Assembly: GCF_041365695.1 (NCBI RefSeq)
Contig: NZ_JBGFSJ010000003.1
Coordinates: 62,001 to 126,000, forward strand
Direction of reading: 5' to 3'
DNA from: Rhodosalinus sp041365695
Lineage (GTDB): Bacteria; Pseudomonadota; Alphaproteobacteria; Rhodobacterales; Rhodobacteraceae
Length of the DNA stretch: 64,000 nt
The translations under genes and the position numbers were made by a program. Under the pieces are notes generated by a model. It was given only the letters and a program-made list of their open reading frames with translations. It was not told where the DNA came from and did no database searches. Below, piece by piece: positions 51,101-60,788 of this stretch. Each line of letters opens with the position of its first letter. The stretch's first letter is position 1.

Positions 51101-51600
51101 AATGGGCGCCGCAGATCAACCTCGGCGTTCCGGTCCTCATTCCGGAGGATTACGTGCCGGACCTCGACGTGCGGCTGGGGCTTTATCGGCGTCTGTCGTC
51201 GCTCACGACCAAGGTGGAGCTCGAAGGCTTCGCCGCCGAGTTGATCGACCGCTTCGGCAAATTGCCGAAGGAGGTGAACACGCTTCTGCTGGTGGTGCGG
51301 ATCAAGGCGATGTGCAAGCGCGCGGGCATCGCGAAGCTGGACGGCGGGCCCAAGGGCGCGACGATCCAGTTCCACAACGACAAGTTCGCCAACCCCGAAG
51401 GGCTGGTGGAATTCATCAAGGCGCAGGACGGCCTGGCGAAGGTCCGCGACAACAAGATCGTGGTCCGGCGCGACTGGGCAAGAGAGGCCGACAAGATACG
51501 CGGCGCCTTCGCGATCGCGCGCGATCTGGCGGAAAAGGTCGCGGAAAAGAAGAAAGCCGCCAAGGCGCAAGCTTCTGCGGCGCGGTCCGAAAGCGCCTGA
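48115..51600 (+). CDS. mfd: transcription-repair coupling factor Mfd
   Basis: 1161-residue ATP-dependent translocase that removes RNA polymerase stalled at lesions and recruits UvrA. Domain order: UvrB-like N-terminal region (FPAWDCLPYDRVSPN, about 60-75), RNA-polymerase interaction domain (LSPGDLVVHVEHGIGRYMGL, about 470-490), then the helicase motor with Walker A GDVGFGKTEVAM (about 624-635), DEEQHFG, TLTATPIPRTL and the TRG/motif VI region QIRGRVGRA. The C-terminal D7 domain follows. The ATG chosen has GAGG at good spacing and begins MTDPRTITMGG; in-frame starts further upstream are weaker. Confidence 0.97.
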   Translation: MTDPRTITMGGAPEGYDARLLLREVARAEGPVIHVARDDKRMAATEAALAFFDPGIPVLRFPAWDCLPYDRVSPNPDISAARMATLAALVHGAPSRFVLLTTMSSATQFLPPREVLREAAFTALVGHRLDEAALRGFLARMGFAQAPTVTEPGDYAIRGGIIDIYPPGEGGPVRLDLFGDVLDGARRFDPASQRTTEALERVELAPVSEVILDEASILRFRQNYRIEFGAAGSDDPLYEAVSAGRKHQGAEHWLPLFHERLETLFDYLPCAPVTLDDQTRPAHLARWEGIVDQYEARREAMSQKGRIDTVYKPVPPGELYLDEAALDTALDDRRVVQFSPLPRASGPGIVDAGGRIGRSFTPERQNEKVNLFSVLADHIRAKMQDGPVLVASYSEGARERLSGLLEDEGLVGAVPVTDASRLGKTGLHLAVWPLEQGFETTDMTVIAEQDVLGDRLIRAPKKRRRAENFLTEAQSLSPGDLVVHVEHGIGRYMGLEVITAAGAAHECLRLEYAEGAKLYLPVENIELLSRYGHEEGLLDKLGGGAWQAKKARLKERIREMADRLIRVAAERALRKAPVLDPPPHAWEEFSARFPYQETDDQLSAIEAVLDDMTSGHPMDRLICGDVGFGKTEVAMRAAFVAAMSGVQVAVIAPTTLLARQHAQSFRERFRGFPLEVRALSRFVSQKDAAATREGLAKGTVDIVVGTHALLAKSVRFRNLGLLVIDEEQHFGVSHKERLKQLRSDVHVLTLTATPIPRTLQLSLSGVRDLSIIGTPPVDRLAIRTYVSEFDAVTVREALLREHYRGGQSFFVVPRIKDLPEMEAFLQEQVPEVSYVIAHGQMAAGELDDRMNAFYDGKYDVLLATTIVESGLDIPTANTMVVWRADLFGLAQLYQIRGRVGRAKTRAYAYLTTKPRAPLTPAAEKRLRVLGSLDTLGAGFTLASQDLDIRGAGNLLGEEQSGQMRDVGYELYQTMLEEAIAKIRAGEMEGLSEADEQWAPQINLGVPVLIPEDYVPDLDVRLGLYRRLSSLTTKVELEGFAAELIDRFGKLPKEVNTLLLVVRIKAMCKRAGIAKLDGGPKGATIQFHNDKFANPEGLVEFIKAQDGLAKVRDNKIVVRRDWAREADKIRGAFAIARDLAEKVAEKKKAAKAQASAARSESA

Positions 51601-51696
51601 GGCGTGGCCCCGGGCAGGCGTGATCCACAGGATCTTCCTCTTCTTTGCAGCGCGTGGGTGCGGCGCCGCGCCACGCGGCCGGCCGACTGTTCCGGT

Positions 51697-52104
51697 CTAG
51701 CGGTCGCCGTCGGTTTTCGGCCGCGGCGTTGCGGGCGGGCGCGGGATGCGCGGCCCCGACCGCCGCGTGTCCGCGCGCTTGGGCGCCGGGGCCGGGGCGG
51801 GGCCTGGCGCCGAGCTGCCCTTGGTCGCGGGCGTGGCGCCACTTTCCGCGCTGCCGTCCTTCGGGGCGGGCGCGGGCGTCGCGCCCTCGGCGCGCCGGCG
51901 CGCCACGGCCTTTTCGAGCACGCGCCGCGCGCGGCGTTCCGCGATGCGCACGCGCACCGATGTCATGAATGCCTCCTCCGTCGTGGTGGAGGATTGGCCA
52001 AGCGCCTTGGCGACCTCGTCGATGACCGTGTCGTCGCCCAGCTCTTCGGCCGCCGCGATCACGTCGCGCGCCAGCGCGTCGGCGAGATCCTCGGCGACGC
52101 CCAT
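51697..52104 (-). CDS. hypothetical protein following the alpha/beta hydrolase
   Basis: 135-residue protein with a helical, conserved-looking N-terminal half (MGVAEDLADALARDVIAAAE, then DDTVIDEVAKALGQSSTTTEEAFMTSVRVRIAERRARRVLE) and a low-complexity Pro/Ala/Lys C-terminal half. No transmembrane segment. The ATG overlaps the hydrolase TGA by one base (TGATG), so the pair is co-translated. I do not recognise the family; disorder in the tail suggests an interaction role. Convergent with mfd across 96 bases that contain no visible feature. Confidence 0.65.
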   Translation of the reverse strand: MGVAEDLADALARDVIAAAEELGDDTVIDEVAKALGQSSTTTEEAFMTSVRVRIAERRARRVLEKAVARRRAEGATPAPAPKDGSAESGATPATKGSSAPGPAPAPAPKRADTRRSGPRIPRPPATPRPKTDGDR

Positions 52105-52757
52105 CAGCGCGTCGTTTCCGTCAGCCGGCGTTTCACGTAGCCGGTCACGGTGTCTATCATGCTGTCCATGTGCGGGCCCTCGAAGAAGTGGCCCGCGCCT
52201 TCGATCTCTTCGTGGGTGATGGTGATGCCCTTCTGGTCCTTGAGCTTCGCGACCAGCGCGGCGGTGTCGGCAGGCGGGGCCACGCGGTCGGCCGAGCCGT
52301 TGATGATGAGGCCCGAGGACGGGCAGGGCGCGAGGAACGAGAAATCGTACATGTTGGCCGGCGGCGAGACCGAGACGAAGCCCGTGATCTCGGGGCGGCG
52401 CATCAGAAGCTGCATCCCGATCCAGGCGCCGAAGGAGAAGCCCGCGACCCAGCAATGCTTGGAGTTCGCGTTCAGCGACTGAAGGTAGTCAAGCGCGGAG
52501 GCCGCGTCGGACAGCTCTCCCACGCCCTGGTCGTACTCGCCCTGGCTGCGGCCCACGCCGCGAAAGTTGAAGCGCAGGACGGTGAAACCCATGCGATGGA
52601 ACGCGTAGTGAAGGTTGTAGACGACCTTGTTGTTCATCGTGCCCCCGAACTGCGGGTGCGGGTGCAGCATGATCGCGATGGGCGCGTCGCGTTCCTTCTG
52701 CGGATGGTAGCGGCCTTCCAGGCGGCCCTCCGGTCCTGCGAAAATCACCTCGGGCAT
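52104..52757 (-). CDS. alpha/beta hydrolase (dienelactone-hydrolase-like)
   Basis: 217-residue cytoplasmic serine hydrolase. The oxyanion segment IMLHPHPQFGGTMNNKVV, the strand FTVLRFNFRGVGRSQGEYD, and the nucleophile elbow GFSFGAW (Ser in G-x-S-x-G) are typical of the short-chain hydrolases often annotated near suf/isc or as uncharacterised esterases. The Asp (SADRVAPP) and the final His (GAGHFFEG) complete a triad. Substrate unknown. Divergent from iscR, sharing a 155-base region containing the iscR promoter and palindrome; coupled to the hypothetical gene downstream. Confidence 0.88.
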   Translation of the reverse strand: MPEVIFAGPEGRLEGRYHPQKERDAPIAIMLHPHPQFGGTMNNKVVYNLHYAFHRMGFTVLRFNFRGVGRSQGEYDQGVGELSDAASALDYLQSLNANSKHCWVAGFSFGAWIGMQLLMRRPEITGFVSVSPPANMYDFSFLAPCPSSGLIINGSADRVAPPADTAALVAKLKDQKGITITHEEIEGAGHFFEGPHMDSMIDTVTGYVKRRLTETTR

Positions 52758-52788
52758 GTCGGGAAGACTCCTTGCGATGCGGGAATTG

Positions 52789-52825
52789 TTGACGAATTCC
52801 CTCGCATACTTTAGAACTGTTCTAA
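52789..52825 (+). promoter_or_regulatory. iscR promoter with IscR-type palindrome over the -10
   Basis: TTGACG (52789-52794), 17-base spacer, TAGAAC (52812-52817). The -10 is embedded in the perfect palindrome TTAGAA-CTG-TTCTAA (52811-52825). In Rhodobacterales a palindrome of this kind, termed the Iron-Rhodo-box, has been attributed to IscR, so autorepression of the operon by bound IscR is the natural reading. The geometry is seen directly; the binding is inferred. Confidence 0.75.
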
Positions 52826-52912
52826 GCCTATGATGCTGGGCATGGCTTCGGGCTGGCGGTCAGTTAAGCGCTGGCGCGCATCAGGTCAACATTGTCGCAG
52901 GGGCGCAATCCA

Positions 52913-53371
52913 GTGAAACTCTCCACGAAGGGGCGCTACGCCATGGTCGCGCTGACCGACATCGCGCTGCAGCCGCAAGGCGAGCTCGTGTCCCTCGGCG
53001 ACATATCACGGCGGCAGTCGATCTCGCTTCCCTATCTCGAGCAGCTTTTCGTGAAGCTTCGGCGCGCCGGTCTCGTCGAGTCGGTGCGCGGCCCGGGGGG
53101 CGGCTACAGGCTGGCCCGCCCGGCGACGGAGATCACCGTGGTGGACGTGCTGCAGGCCGTGGACGAGACGGTGGACGCCATGCACAAGGGCGCCGGCGCC
53201 AAGGGCGGGCTGTCCGGCAGCCGGGCGCAGTCGCTGACGAACCGGCTCTGGGAAAGCCTGTCGGCGCAGGTCTACGTCTTCCTGCACCAGACGCGGCTTT
53301 CCGACGTCGTGGAGAACGCGCTGGCCCCGTGCCCCGCGGTGCCGGACATCTTCGCGCTGGTGGACGAATGA
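52913..53371 (+). CDS. iscR: Rrf2-family regulator IscR
   Basis: 152-residue repressor of Fe-S biogenesis genes that senses cluster supply. Residues 1-75 are the Rrf2 winged helix: KLSTKGRYAMVALTDIA, then ISLPYLEQLFVKLRRAGLVESVRGPGGGY, the signature. The cluster-binding region lacks the CX5CX7C motif of E. coli IscR; the only Cys in the protein is C140. A single-cysteine cluster ligation has been described for Rhodobacter sphaeroides IscR. The start is GTG with AGGGGCGC upstream. ATGA overlap with the cysteine desulfurase gene; it leads the isc-suf operon. Confidence 0.93.
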   Translation: MKLSTKGRYAMVALTDIALQPQGELVSLGDISRRQSISLPYLEQLFVKLRRAGLVESVRGPGGGYRLARPATEITVVDVLQAVDETVDAMHKGAGAKGGLSGSRAQSLTNRLWESLSAQVYVFLHQTRLSDVVENALAPCPAVPDIFALVDE

Positions 53372-54411
53372 TCCGGGCCTTCCTCGACTGGAACGCCACC
53401 GCGCCGCTGCGCCCCGAGGCCCGCGCCGCGATGATCGCGGTGATGGAGGTGACGGGCAACCCGTCCTCGGTGCACGCCGAAGGCCGCGCGGCGAAGGCGC
53501 TGCTGGAGCGGGCCCGCGCGCAGGTGGCCGCGGCCTTCGGGGCCGAGGGCGCGGACATCGTGTTCACCTCGGGCGCGACGGAGGCCGCGGCGCTGGCCTG
53601 TGCCGGGCGCGGCCTCGTGGCGGGCGACGTGGAGCATGACGCCGTCGCGGCCTGGGTCGATCCCGTCCTGCCGGTGGATGGCGCAGGGCAGGTCGCGGTC
53701 GAGAATCCCGGGCGCACCGCCCTGCAACTCGCCAATTCCGAGACCGGCGTGGTGCAGGATCTGCCCCGGGGGATCGCCGTGAGCGACATGACCCAGGCCT
53801 TCGGCAAGCTTCCCGTGGCGTTCAACTGGACGGGCGCGGAGATGGCGCTCGCCTCGGCGCACAAGCTGGGCGGGCCCAAGGGCGTGGGCGCGCTCTTTCT
53901 GCGGCAGGGCCTCGACGTGGGCGCGCAGATGCGCGGCGGCGGGCAGGAGATGGGGCGCCGGTCCGGCACGGAGAACCTGATCGGGATCGCGGGGTTCGGC
54001 GCCGCCGCCGAGGCGGCCGCGCGCGATCTGGCCGACGGTGTCTGGGACCGGGTCGCAGAACTTAGAAATATTCTAGAAAACGCTCTTGCTGCCCATTCAA
54101 GCGAGATTATTTTTGTCGGGAACTCGGGGCCGCGGCTGCCCAACACCAGTTGTTTCGCCGTGCCCGGATGGAAGGGCGAGACGCAGGTGATGCAGATGGA
54201 TCTGGCGGGCTTCGCGGTATCGGCCGGGTCCGCGTGTTCTAGCGGCAAGGTCCGCGCGAGCCGCGTGCTCCGGACGATGGGATACGACGACGCCGTGGCC
54301 GGCGGCGCGCTGCGCGTCAGTCTCGGCCCGGATACGACAGAAGAGGATATCCTGCGCTTCGCCGAGGCGTGGGGACGACAGCACCGGAAGTTTCGCGCCC
54401 GCGCGGCGTGA
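53368..54411 (+). CDS. iscS: cysteine desulfurase, IscS/NifS type
   Basis: 347-residue PLP enzyme that takes sulfur from cysteine for cluster assembly. PLP Lys K166 in SAHKLGGPKG, active-site Cys C290 in SAGSACSSGKVRASRV, and LDWNATAPLRPEA at the N-terminus typical of class I. It is shorter than E. coli IscS by about 55 residues and lacks the usual extended N-terminal EHHS-type stretch (VEHDAVAAW instead), though the fold should be complete. Codons around 54061-54118 are unusually AT-rich and contain an IscR-type palindrome. A second, SufS-type desulfurase closes the operon. Confidence 0.92.
   Translation: MIRAFLDWNATAPLRPEARAAMIAVMEVTGNPSSVHAEGRAAKALLERARAQVAAAFGAEGADIVFTSGATEAAALACAGRGLVAGDVEHDAVAAWVDPVLPVDGAGQVAVENPGRTALQLANSETGVVQDLPRGIAVSDMTQAFGKLPVAFNWTGAEMALASAHKLGGPKGVGALFLRQGLDVGAQMRGGGQEMGRRSGTENLIGIAGFGAAAEAAARDLADGVWDRVAELRNILENALAAHSSEIIFVGNSGPRLPNTSCFAVPGWKGETQVMQMDLAGFAVSAGSACSSGKVRASRVLRTMGYDDAVAGGALRVSLGPDTTEEDILRFAEAWGRQHRKFRARAA
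54062..54076. promoter_or_regulatory. second IscR-type palindrome, inside the cysteine desulfurase gene
   Basis: TTAGAA-ATA-TTCTAG has the same 6-3-6 geometry as the palindrome over the iscR -10, with one base different. The surrounding 54061-54118 is about 38% G+C by hand count in a roughly 70% gene, with rare codons (AGA, CTA, ATT, TTT). TTGCTG (54086-54091)-N16-TATTTT (54108-54113) may be a promoter just after it, 320 bases before sufB. Confidence 0.55.
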
Positions 54412-54434
54412 GCCATCAAGGACAGGAGACCGTC

Positions 54435-55958
<1,524 letters not shown>

Positions 55959-56031
55959 GCCGAAAGGGATCGACGGGGCCCGGGCGGGGCGCGCGGACGC
56001 GCCCCGCCGTCTCCGGCAGGAGCGGCGCGGC

Positions 56032-56343
56032 ATGATCGTGACCACCACGAACAGCGTCGAGGGTTACCAGATCGCCCGATACCACGGCATCGTCACCGGC
56101 GAGGCGATCCTCGGCGCGAATGTCTTCCGGGACGTTTTCGCCGGGATCACCGACATCATCGGCGGCCGCTCGGGCGCCTATGAGGCGAGCCTTGCCGAGG
56201 CGCGGGAGACCGCGCTGCGGGAGATGGAGGATCGCGCCGCGGCCAAGGGGGCCGATGCCGTGGTCGGCGTCGATATCGATTACGAGGTCATCAATTCCAT
56301 GCTGATGGTGTCGGCCTCGGGCACGGCGGTAAAGCTGGGCTGA
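56032..56343 (+). CDS. YbjQ/UPF0145 family protein within the suf operon
   Basis: 103-residue protein of the YbjQ (heavy-metal-binding-like) family: VTTTNSVEGYQIARYHGIVTGEAILGANVFRDVFAGITDIIGGRSGAYE is the family's hallmark, followed by GADAVVGVDIDYEVI. Family members form pentamers; metal binding is proposed but not proven. Sits between sufB and sufC in the same orientation, a known arrangement in Rhodobacter, so a link to iron or cluster handling is plausible. Start is the ATG after CAGGAGCGG; an in-frame upstream start would add a non-conserved basic leader. Confidence 0.88.
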   Translation: MIVTTTNSVEGYQIARYHGIVTGEAILGANVFRDVFAGITDIIGGRSGAYEASLAEARETALREMEDRAAAKGADAVVGVDIDYEVINSMLMVSASGTAVKLG

Positions 56344-56449
56344 GCACGAAACGGCCCGATCGGCCTTGTCGCGCGTCGGGCGCGCGACGCGAGCGGCTAT
56401 AGGGCGAGGAAAGAGGATCGGCGCGCAAGCCGACGGAAAGGAAGAGAGA

Positions 56450-57207
<758 letters not shown>

Positions 57208-57208
<1 letters not shown>

Positions 57209-58491
57209 TGGCGCTTGCGCAACCCAAGACCGATCCGACCGAAGCGCGGCTGGCCGCGCTCGACGTGCCCGCGGGCGGCTGGAGTGCGGCCGCGCGCTCC
57301 GACGCGCTCGCGCGGGTGCGCGAGATGGGCCTGCCGGGGCGGCGCGACGAATACTGGAAGTTCACCCGCCCCGACACGCTAGTGGCCCCCGAGGCCCCCG
57401 AGGCCGCGCTTTTCGACGCCGGCGAACCGCCGATGTTCGACGCCTTCGACCGGCTGAAGATCGTTTTCGTCGATGGCGCGTTCGACGCCGAGGCCTCTGA
57501 CGATCTCGCGCTCGAGGGCATCGAGATCGAGCGGCTGGCCGCGGCCGGTGTGGCGGACATTCACTGGGCGCAGGGCCTTTACGGCGCGCTCGAGGCGCGG
57601 GGCCATGCGCCGGTGCCGCGCCCGCTCGCCGCGCTGAACACCGCCGTGGCGCGCGACGGGCTCCTGATCCGGGTGACGGGCAAGCCCTCCAAGCCCGTCA
57701 GTCTGATCTACCACCACCGCGACACGGCATCGGACGCCTATCTGCATCATGTCGTCCGGGTGGAAGAGGGGGCCGAACTCACGCTGCTGGAAAACGGGCC
57801 GGCGGCGGCTCGGTTCAACAAGGTGCTCGAGGTGGATGTGGCCGATACCGGCGCGTTCCACCATGTTCGCGCACAGGGCCGCGACCACGAGCGTCGCACC
57901 GCCACCCACACCTTCGCGCGGCTGGGCCGGGAAAGCGTCTTCAAGACCTTCACGCTCACGGTGAACGGGGTGATGACCCGCAACGAGACGGTGGTCGAGC
58001 TGACCGGCGACGACGCCGTGGCCCATGTGGCGGGCGCCGCGGTGGGCGATGGCGATTTCCACGGCGACAACACGGTCTTCGTCACCCATGACGCGCGGAA
58101 TTGCGAAAGCCGCCAGGTCTTCAAGTACGTTCTGCGGAACGGCGCCACCGGCGTCTTCCAGGGCAAGATCCTAGTGAAGGCCGATGCGCAGAAGACCGAC
58201 GGCTACCAGATCAGCCAGTCGCTGCTTCTGGACGACGACAGCCAGTTTCTCGCCAAGCCCGAGCTCGAGATCTATGCCGACGACGTGGCCTGTTCGCACG
58301 GGTCCACCTCGGGGGCGATCGACGAGGACGCGCTTTTCTACCTGCGCGCCCGTGGCGTGCCGGAGGGCGAGGCCACCGACATGCTGACCCTCGCCTTCCT
58401 CGCCGAGGCGGTGGATGAGATCGAGGACCGTGCCCTCGCCGACGACATCGTGGCGCGTCTTGAAGGCTGGTTCGCCCGGCGCAGGGACTGA
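57208..58491 (+). CDS. sufD: Fe-S assembly subunit SufD
   Basis: 427-residue SufD, which heterodimerises with SufB. The N-terminal helical region contains GLPGRRDEYWKFTRPDTL, typical of SufD. The beta-helix domain carries THDARNCESRQVFKYVLRNGATGVFQGKI and ADDVACSHGSTSGAIDEDALFYLRARG, whose His is the conserved residue of the SufB-SufD cluster interface. One-base overlaps with sufC upstream and with the next membrane-protein gene (TGATG) downstream. Confidence 0.97.
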
Positions 58492-58979
58492 TGGCGGTCA
58501 CGAGCGACATCGCGGCCACCTACCGACGGGGGCCGGCCGCGGTGATGCGCCGGCTTCTGGACATGGGGCCGAACGAGGGCAGGGCGCTCGCGATCCTGAT
58601 CGCCGCGTGCCTTGTCGTCTTCGTCTCCCAGTGGCCGCCGCTCGCGCGGCAGGCGCATTTCGAGGGAAGGGACGTGCAGCCGCTTCTCGGCGGGGCTCTG
58701 ATGGCGTGGCTGTTCGTCGCGCCGCTCTTGCTCTACGGGCTGGCCGCGCTCTCTCACATTGTGGCGCGGGCGCTTGGCGGGCGCGGCGGATGGTTCGGGG
58801 CGCGGCTTGCGCTTTTCTGGTCCCTGATGGCGTCTTCGCCGCTCATCCTGCTGCACGGGCTCGTGAAGGGGTTCGTCGGCGAAGGACCGGGCTTGCAGAT
58901 CGTGGGGCTGTTATGGTTTCTCGCTTTCACATGGTTCTGGATCGCCGGCCTCAGAGAGGCGGAGAAAGGCCCCGCATGA
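58491..58979 (+). CDS. membrane protein between sufD and sufS (first of two)
   Basis: 162-residue integral membrane protein with four predicted helices (about residues 33-50, 66-92, 100-122 and 136-152). It is weakly reminiscent of the YIP1 family because of the soluble N-terminal stretch (RRLLDMGPNEGRALA) before the helices. One-base overlap with sufD and ATGA overlap with the next gene show translational coupling. Its presence in the isc-suf operon is shared by several Rhodobacterales. Function unknown; a membrane anchor or iron/redox role is only a possibility. Confidence 0.8.
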   Translation: MAVTSDIAATYRRGPAAVMRRLLDMGPNEGRALAILIAACLVVFVSQWPPLARQAHFEGRDVQPLLGGALMAWLFVAPLLLYGLAALSHIVARALGGRGGWFGARLALFWSLMASSPLILLHGLVKGFVGEGPGLQIVGLLWFLAFTWFWIAGLREAEKGPA

Positions 58980-59566
58980 CCACGGCCGCGCTCTGGCAGC
59001 TGGCCCTCGACACGATCCGGGACCCGCGCGAGGCGGGACGGCGAATCCTTGCGATGGAGGTGCCGTCCGACGCGTTGTGGATGGCGCTCGCCCTCGCGGT
59101 CGTGCTCAATGCCGGGCTCTTCGGGCTTTCGAACGAGCTTGCCCCGCCGCCGCCCGATGTTCCGGTGGGAACGGTGTCACCGGTGGCGTTCGCGCTTTTC
59201 CTCTTCACGGGGGTGCTGGCCACGGTTTTCGCGGTCTATCGTGTGGGCCGCGCGCTTGGTGGAGAGGCAAGCTTTCACGGCACGATGGCGCTTCTCGTGT
59301 GGTTGCAGTTCCTGCGCGTGCTGGTGCAGGCCGCGCTTCTGGTGCTGGTGCCGCTCGTGCCCGTGCTCGCCGCGATCGTGGTGATCGCGGCGGCGGTGAT
59401 CGGGTTCTGGATCCTGCTGAATTTCATCGACGTGGCCCATGGCTACGACAACATCTTCAAGTCGCTCGGAGTGCTCGTGCTCAGCGTGCTGGCCATGGCT
59501 TTCGGCCTGTCGCTTCTGCTCGCGCTCTTCGGCGGCTCCTTCCTCGGAGTGTCAGGCAATGTATGA
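58976..59566 (+). CDS. YIP1-family-like membrane protein (second of two)
   Basis: 196-residue integral membrane protein, with about five helices: 34-52 (LWMALALAVVLNAGLFGL), 65-85, 98-128 (a long hydrophobic pair) and 150-190. WLIRDP-like LALDTIRDPREAGRRILAM at the N-terminus fits the YIP1 family. ATGA overlap with the preceding membrane gene and an 8-base overlap with sufS (the sufS ATG lies inside its 3' end). Together the two proteins may form a complex. No catalytic motif is seen. Confidence 0.82.
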   Translation: MTTAALWQLALDTIRDPREAGRRILAMEVPSDALWMALALAVVLNAGLFGLSNELAPPPPDVPVGTVSPVAFALFLFTGVLATVFAVYRVGRALGGEASFHGTMALLVWLQFLRVLVQAALLVLVPLVPVLAAIVVIAAAVIGFWILLNFIDVAHGYDNIFKSLGVLVLSVLAMAFGLSLLLALFGGSFLGVSGNV

Positions 59567-60779
59567 CGTGTCCGCCATCCGCACCGAGTTCCCGATCCTC
59601 TCGCGGGAGGTGAACGGCAAGCCGCTCGTCTACCTCGACAACGGGGCCTCGGCGCAGAAGCCGCGCTGCGTGATCGACGCGGTGACGGAGGCCTACAGCC
59701 ACGAATACGCCAACGTGCACCGGGGCCTGCACTATCTCTCGAACCTCGCCACCGAGAAATACGAGGGCGTGCGCGGCATCGTGGCGCGCTTCCTCGGCGC
59801 GCCCTCGGAGGACGAGATCGTGCTGAACTCCGGCACCACCGAGGGCATCAACCTCGTGGCCTATGGCTGGGCCATGCCGCGCATGGAGGCGGGCGACGAG
59901 ATCGTTCTTTCGGTGATGGAGCATCACGCCAACATCGTGCCGTGGCACTTCCTGCGCGAACGGCAAGGCGTCGTGCTGAAATGGGTGGACGTGGACTCCA
60001 CCGGCGCGCTCGACCCGCAGGCGGTGATCGACGCGATCGGGCCCCGCACCAAGCTCGTGGCGGTGACGCACCTGTCGAACGTGCTCGGCACCCGCGTGGA
60101 CGTCAAAAGCATCTGCGAAGGCGCCCGCGAAAAGGGCGTGCCCGTGCTCGTCGACGGCAGCCAGGGCGCGGTCCACATGCAGGTGAATGTTTCCGACATT
60201 GGCTGCGACTTCTACGCGATCACCGGCCACAAGCTCTACGGGCCCTCGGGCTCGGGCGCGATCTACATCCGCCGCGAGCGGATGGAAGAGATGCGCCCCT
60301 TCATCGGCGGCGGCGACATGATCCGCGAGGTTCACAAGGACGAGGTGATCTACAACGATCCCCCGATGAAGTTCGAGGCGGGCACGCCCGGGATCGTCCA
60401 GCAGATCGGCCTCGGCGTGGCGCTCGAATGGCTGATGGAACTGGGAATGGACAATATCGCCGCGCATGAGGACCGGCTGCGCGACTACACCCGCGCGCGG
60501 CTCGACGGGCTCAACTGGCTTCACCAGCAGGGCACGACGCGCGACAAGGCGGCGATCTTTTCCTTCACGCTGGAAGGCGCGGCCCACGCGCACGACATCT
60601 CGACCATTCTCGACAAGAAGGGCGTGGCCGTTCGCGCGGGTCAGCATTGCACCGGGCCGCTGATGGATTTCCTTGGAATTCCGGCGACCTGCCGGGCGAG
60701 CTTCGGGCTTTACAACACCGAGGAGGAGGCCGACGCGCTGGTCGATGCGCTGGAGCTGGCCCACGACCTCTTCGCCTGA
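59559..60779 (+). CDS. sufS: cysteine desulfurase SufS
   Basis: 406-residue group II cysteine desulfurase. N-terminus FPILSREVNGKPLVYLDNGASAQKP, substrate motif VLSVMEHHANIVPW, PLP Lys in ITGHKLYGPSGSGAIY (about residue 226), and active-site Cys in ATCRASFGLYNT near residue 372. HCTGPLM before it completes the SufS signature. A SufE/SufU partner is not encoded in the window. It overlaps the preceding membrane-protein gene by 8 bases and is the last gene of this operon here; a sufA usually found in this locus is absent downstream, where the opposite-strand gene begins. Confidence 0.97.
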   Translation: MYDVSAIRTEFPILSREVNGKPLVYLDNGASAQKPRCVIDAVTEAYSHEYANVHRGLHYLSNLATEKYEGVRGIVARFLGAPSEDEIVLNSGTTEGINLVAYGWAMPRMEAGDEIVLSVMEHHANIVPWHFLRERQGVVLKWVDVDSTGALDPQAVIDAIGPRTKLVAVTHLSNVLGTRVDVKSICEGAREKGVPVLVDGSQGAVHMQVNVSDIGCDFYAITGHKLYGPSGSGAIYIRRERMEEMRPFIGGGDMIREVHKDEVIYNDPPMKFEAGTPGIVQQIGLGVALEWLMELGMDNIAAHEDRLRDYTRARLDGLNWLHQQGTTRDKAAIFSFTLEGAAHAHDISTILDKKGVAVRAGQHCTGPLMDFLGIPATCRASFGLYNTEEEADALVDALELAHDLFA

Positions 60780-60788
60780 GCGTGATCC

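Noticed and set aside
47296..51570. 1424-codon minus-strand frame opposite mfd
   Set aside because: Antisense shadow of mfd with low-complexity composition and no recognisable domain.
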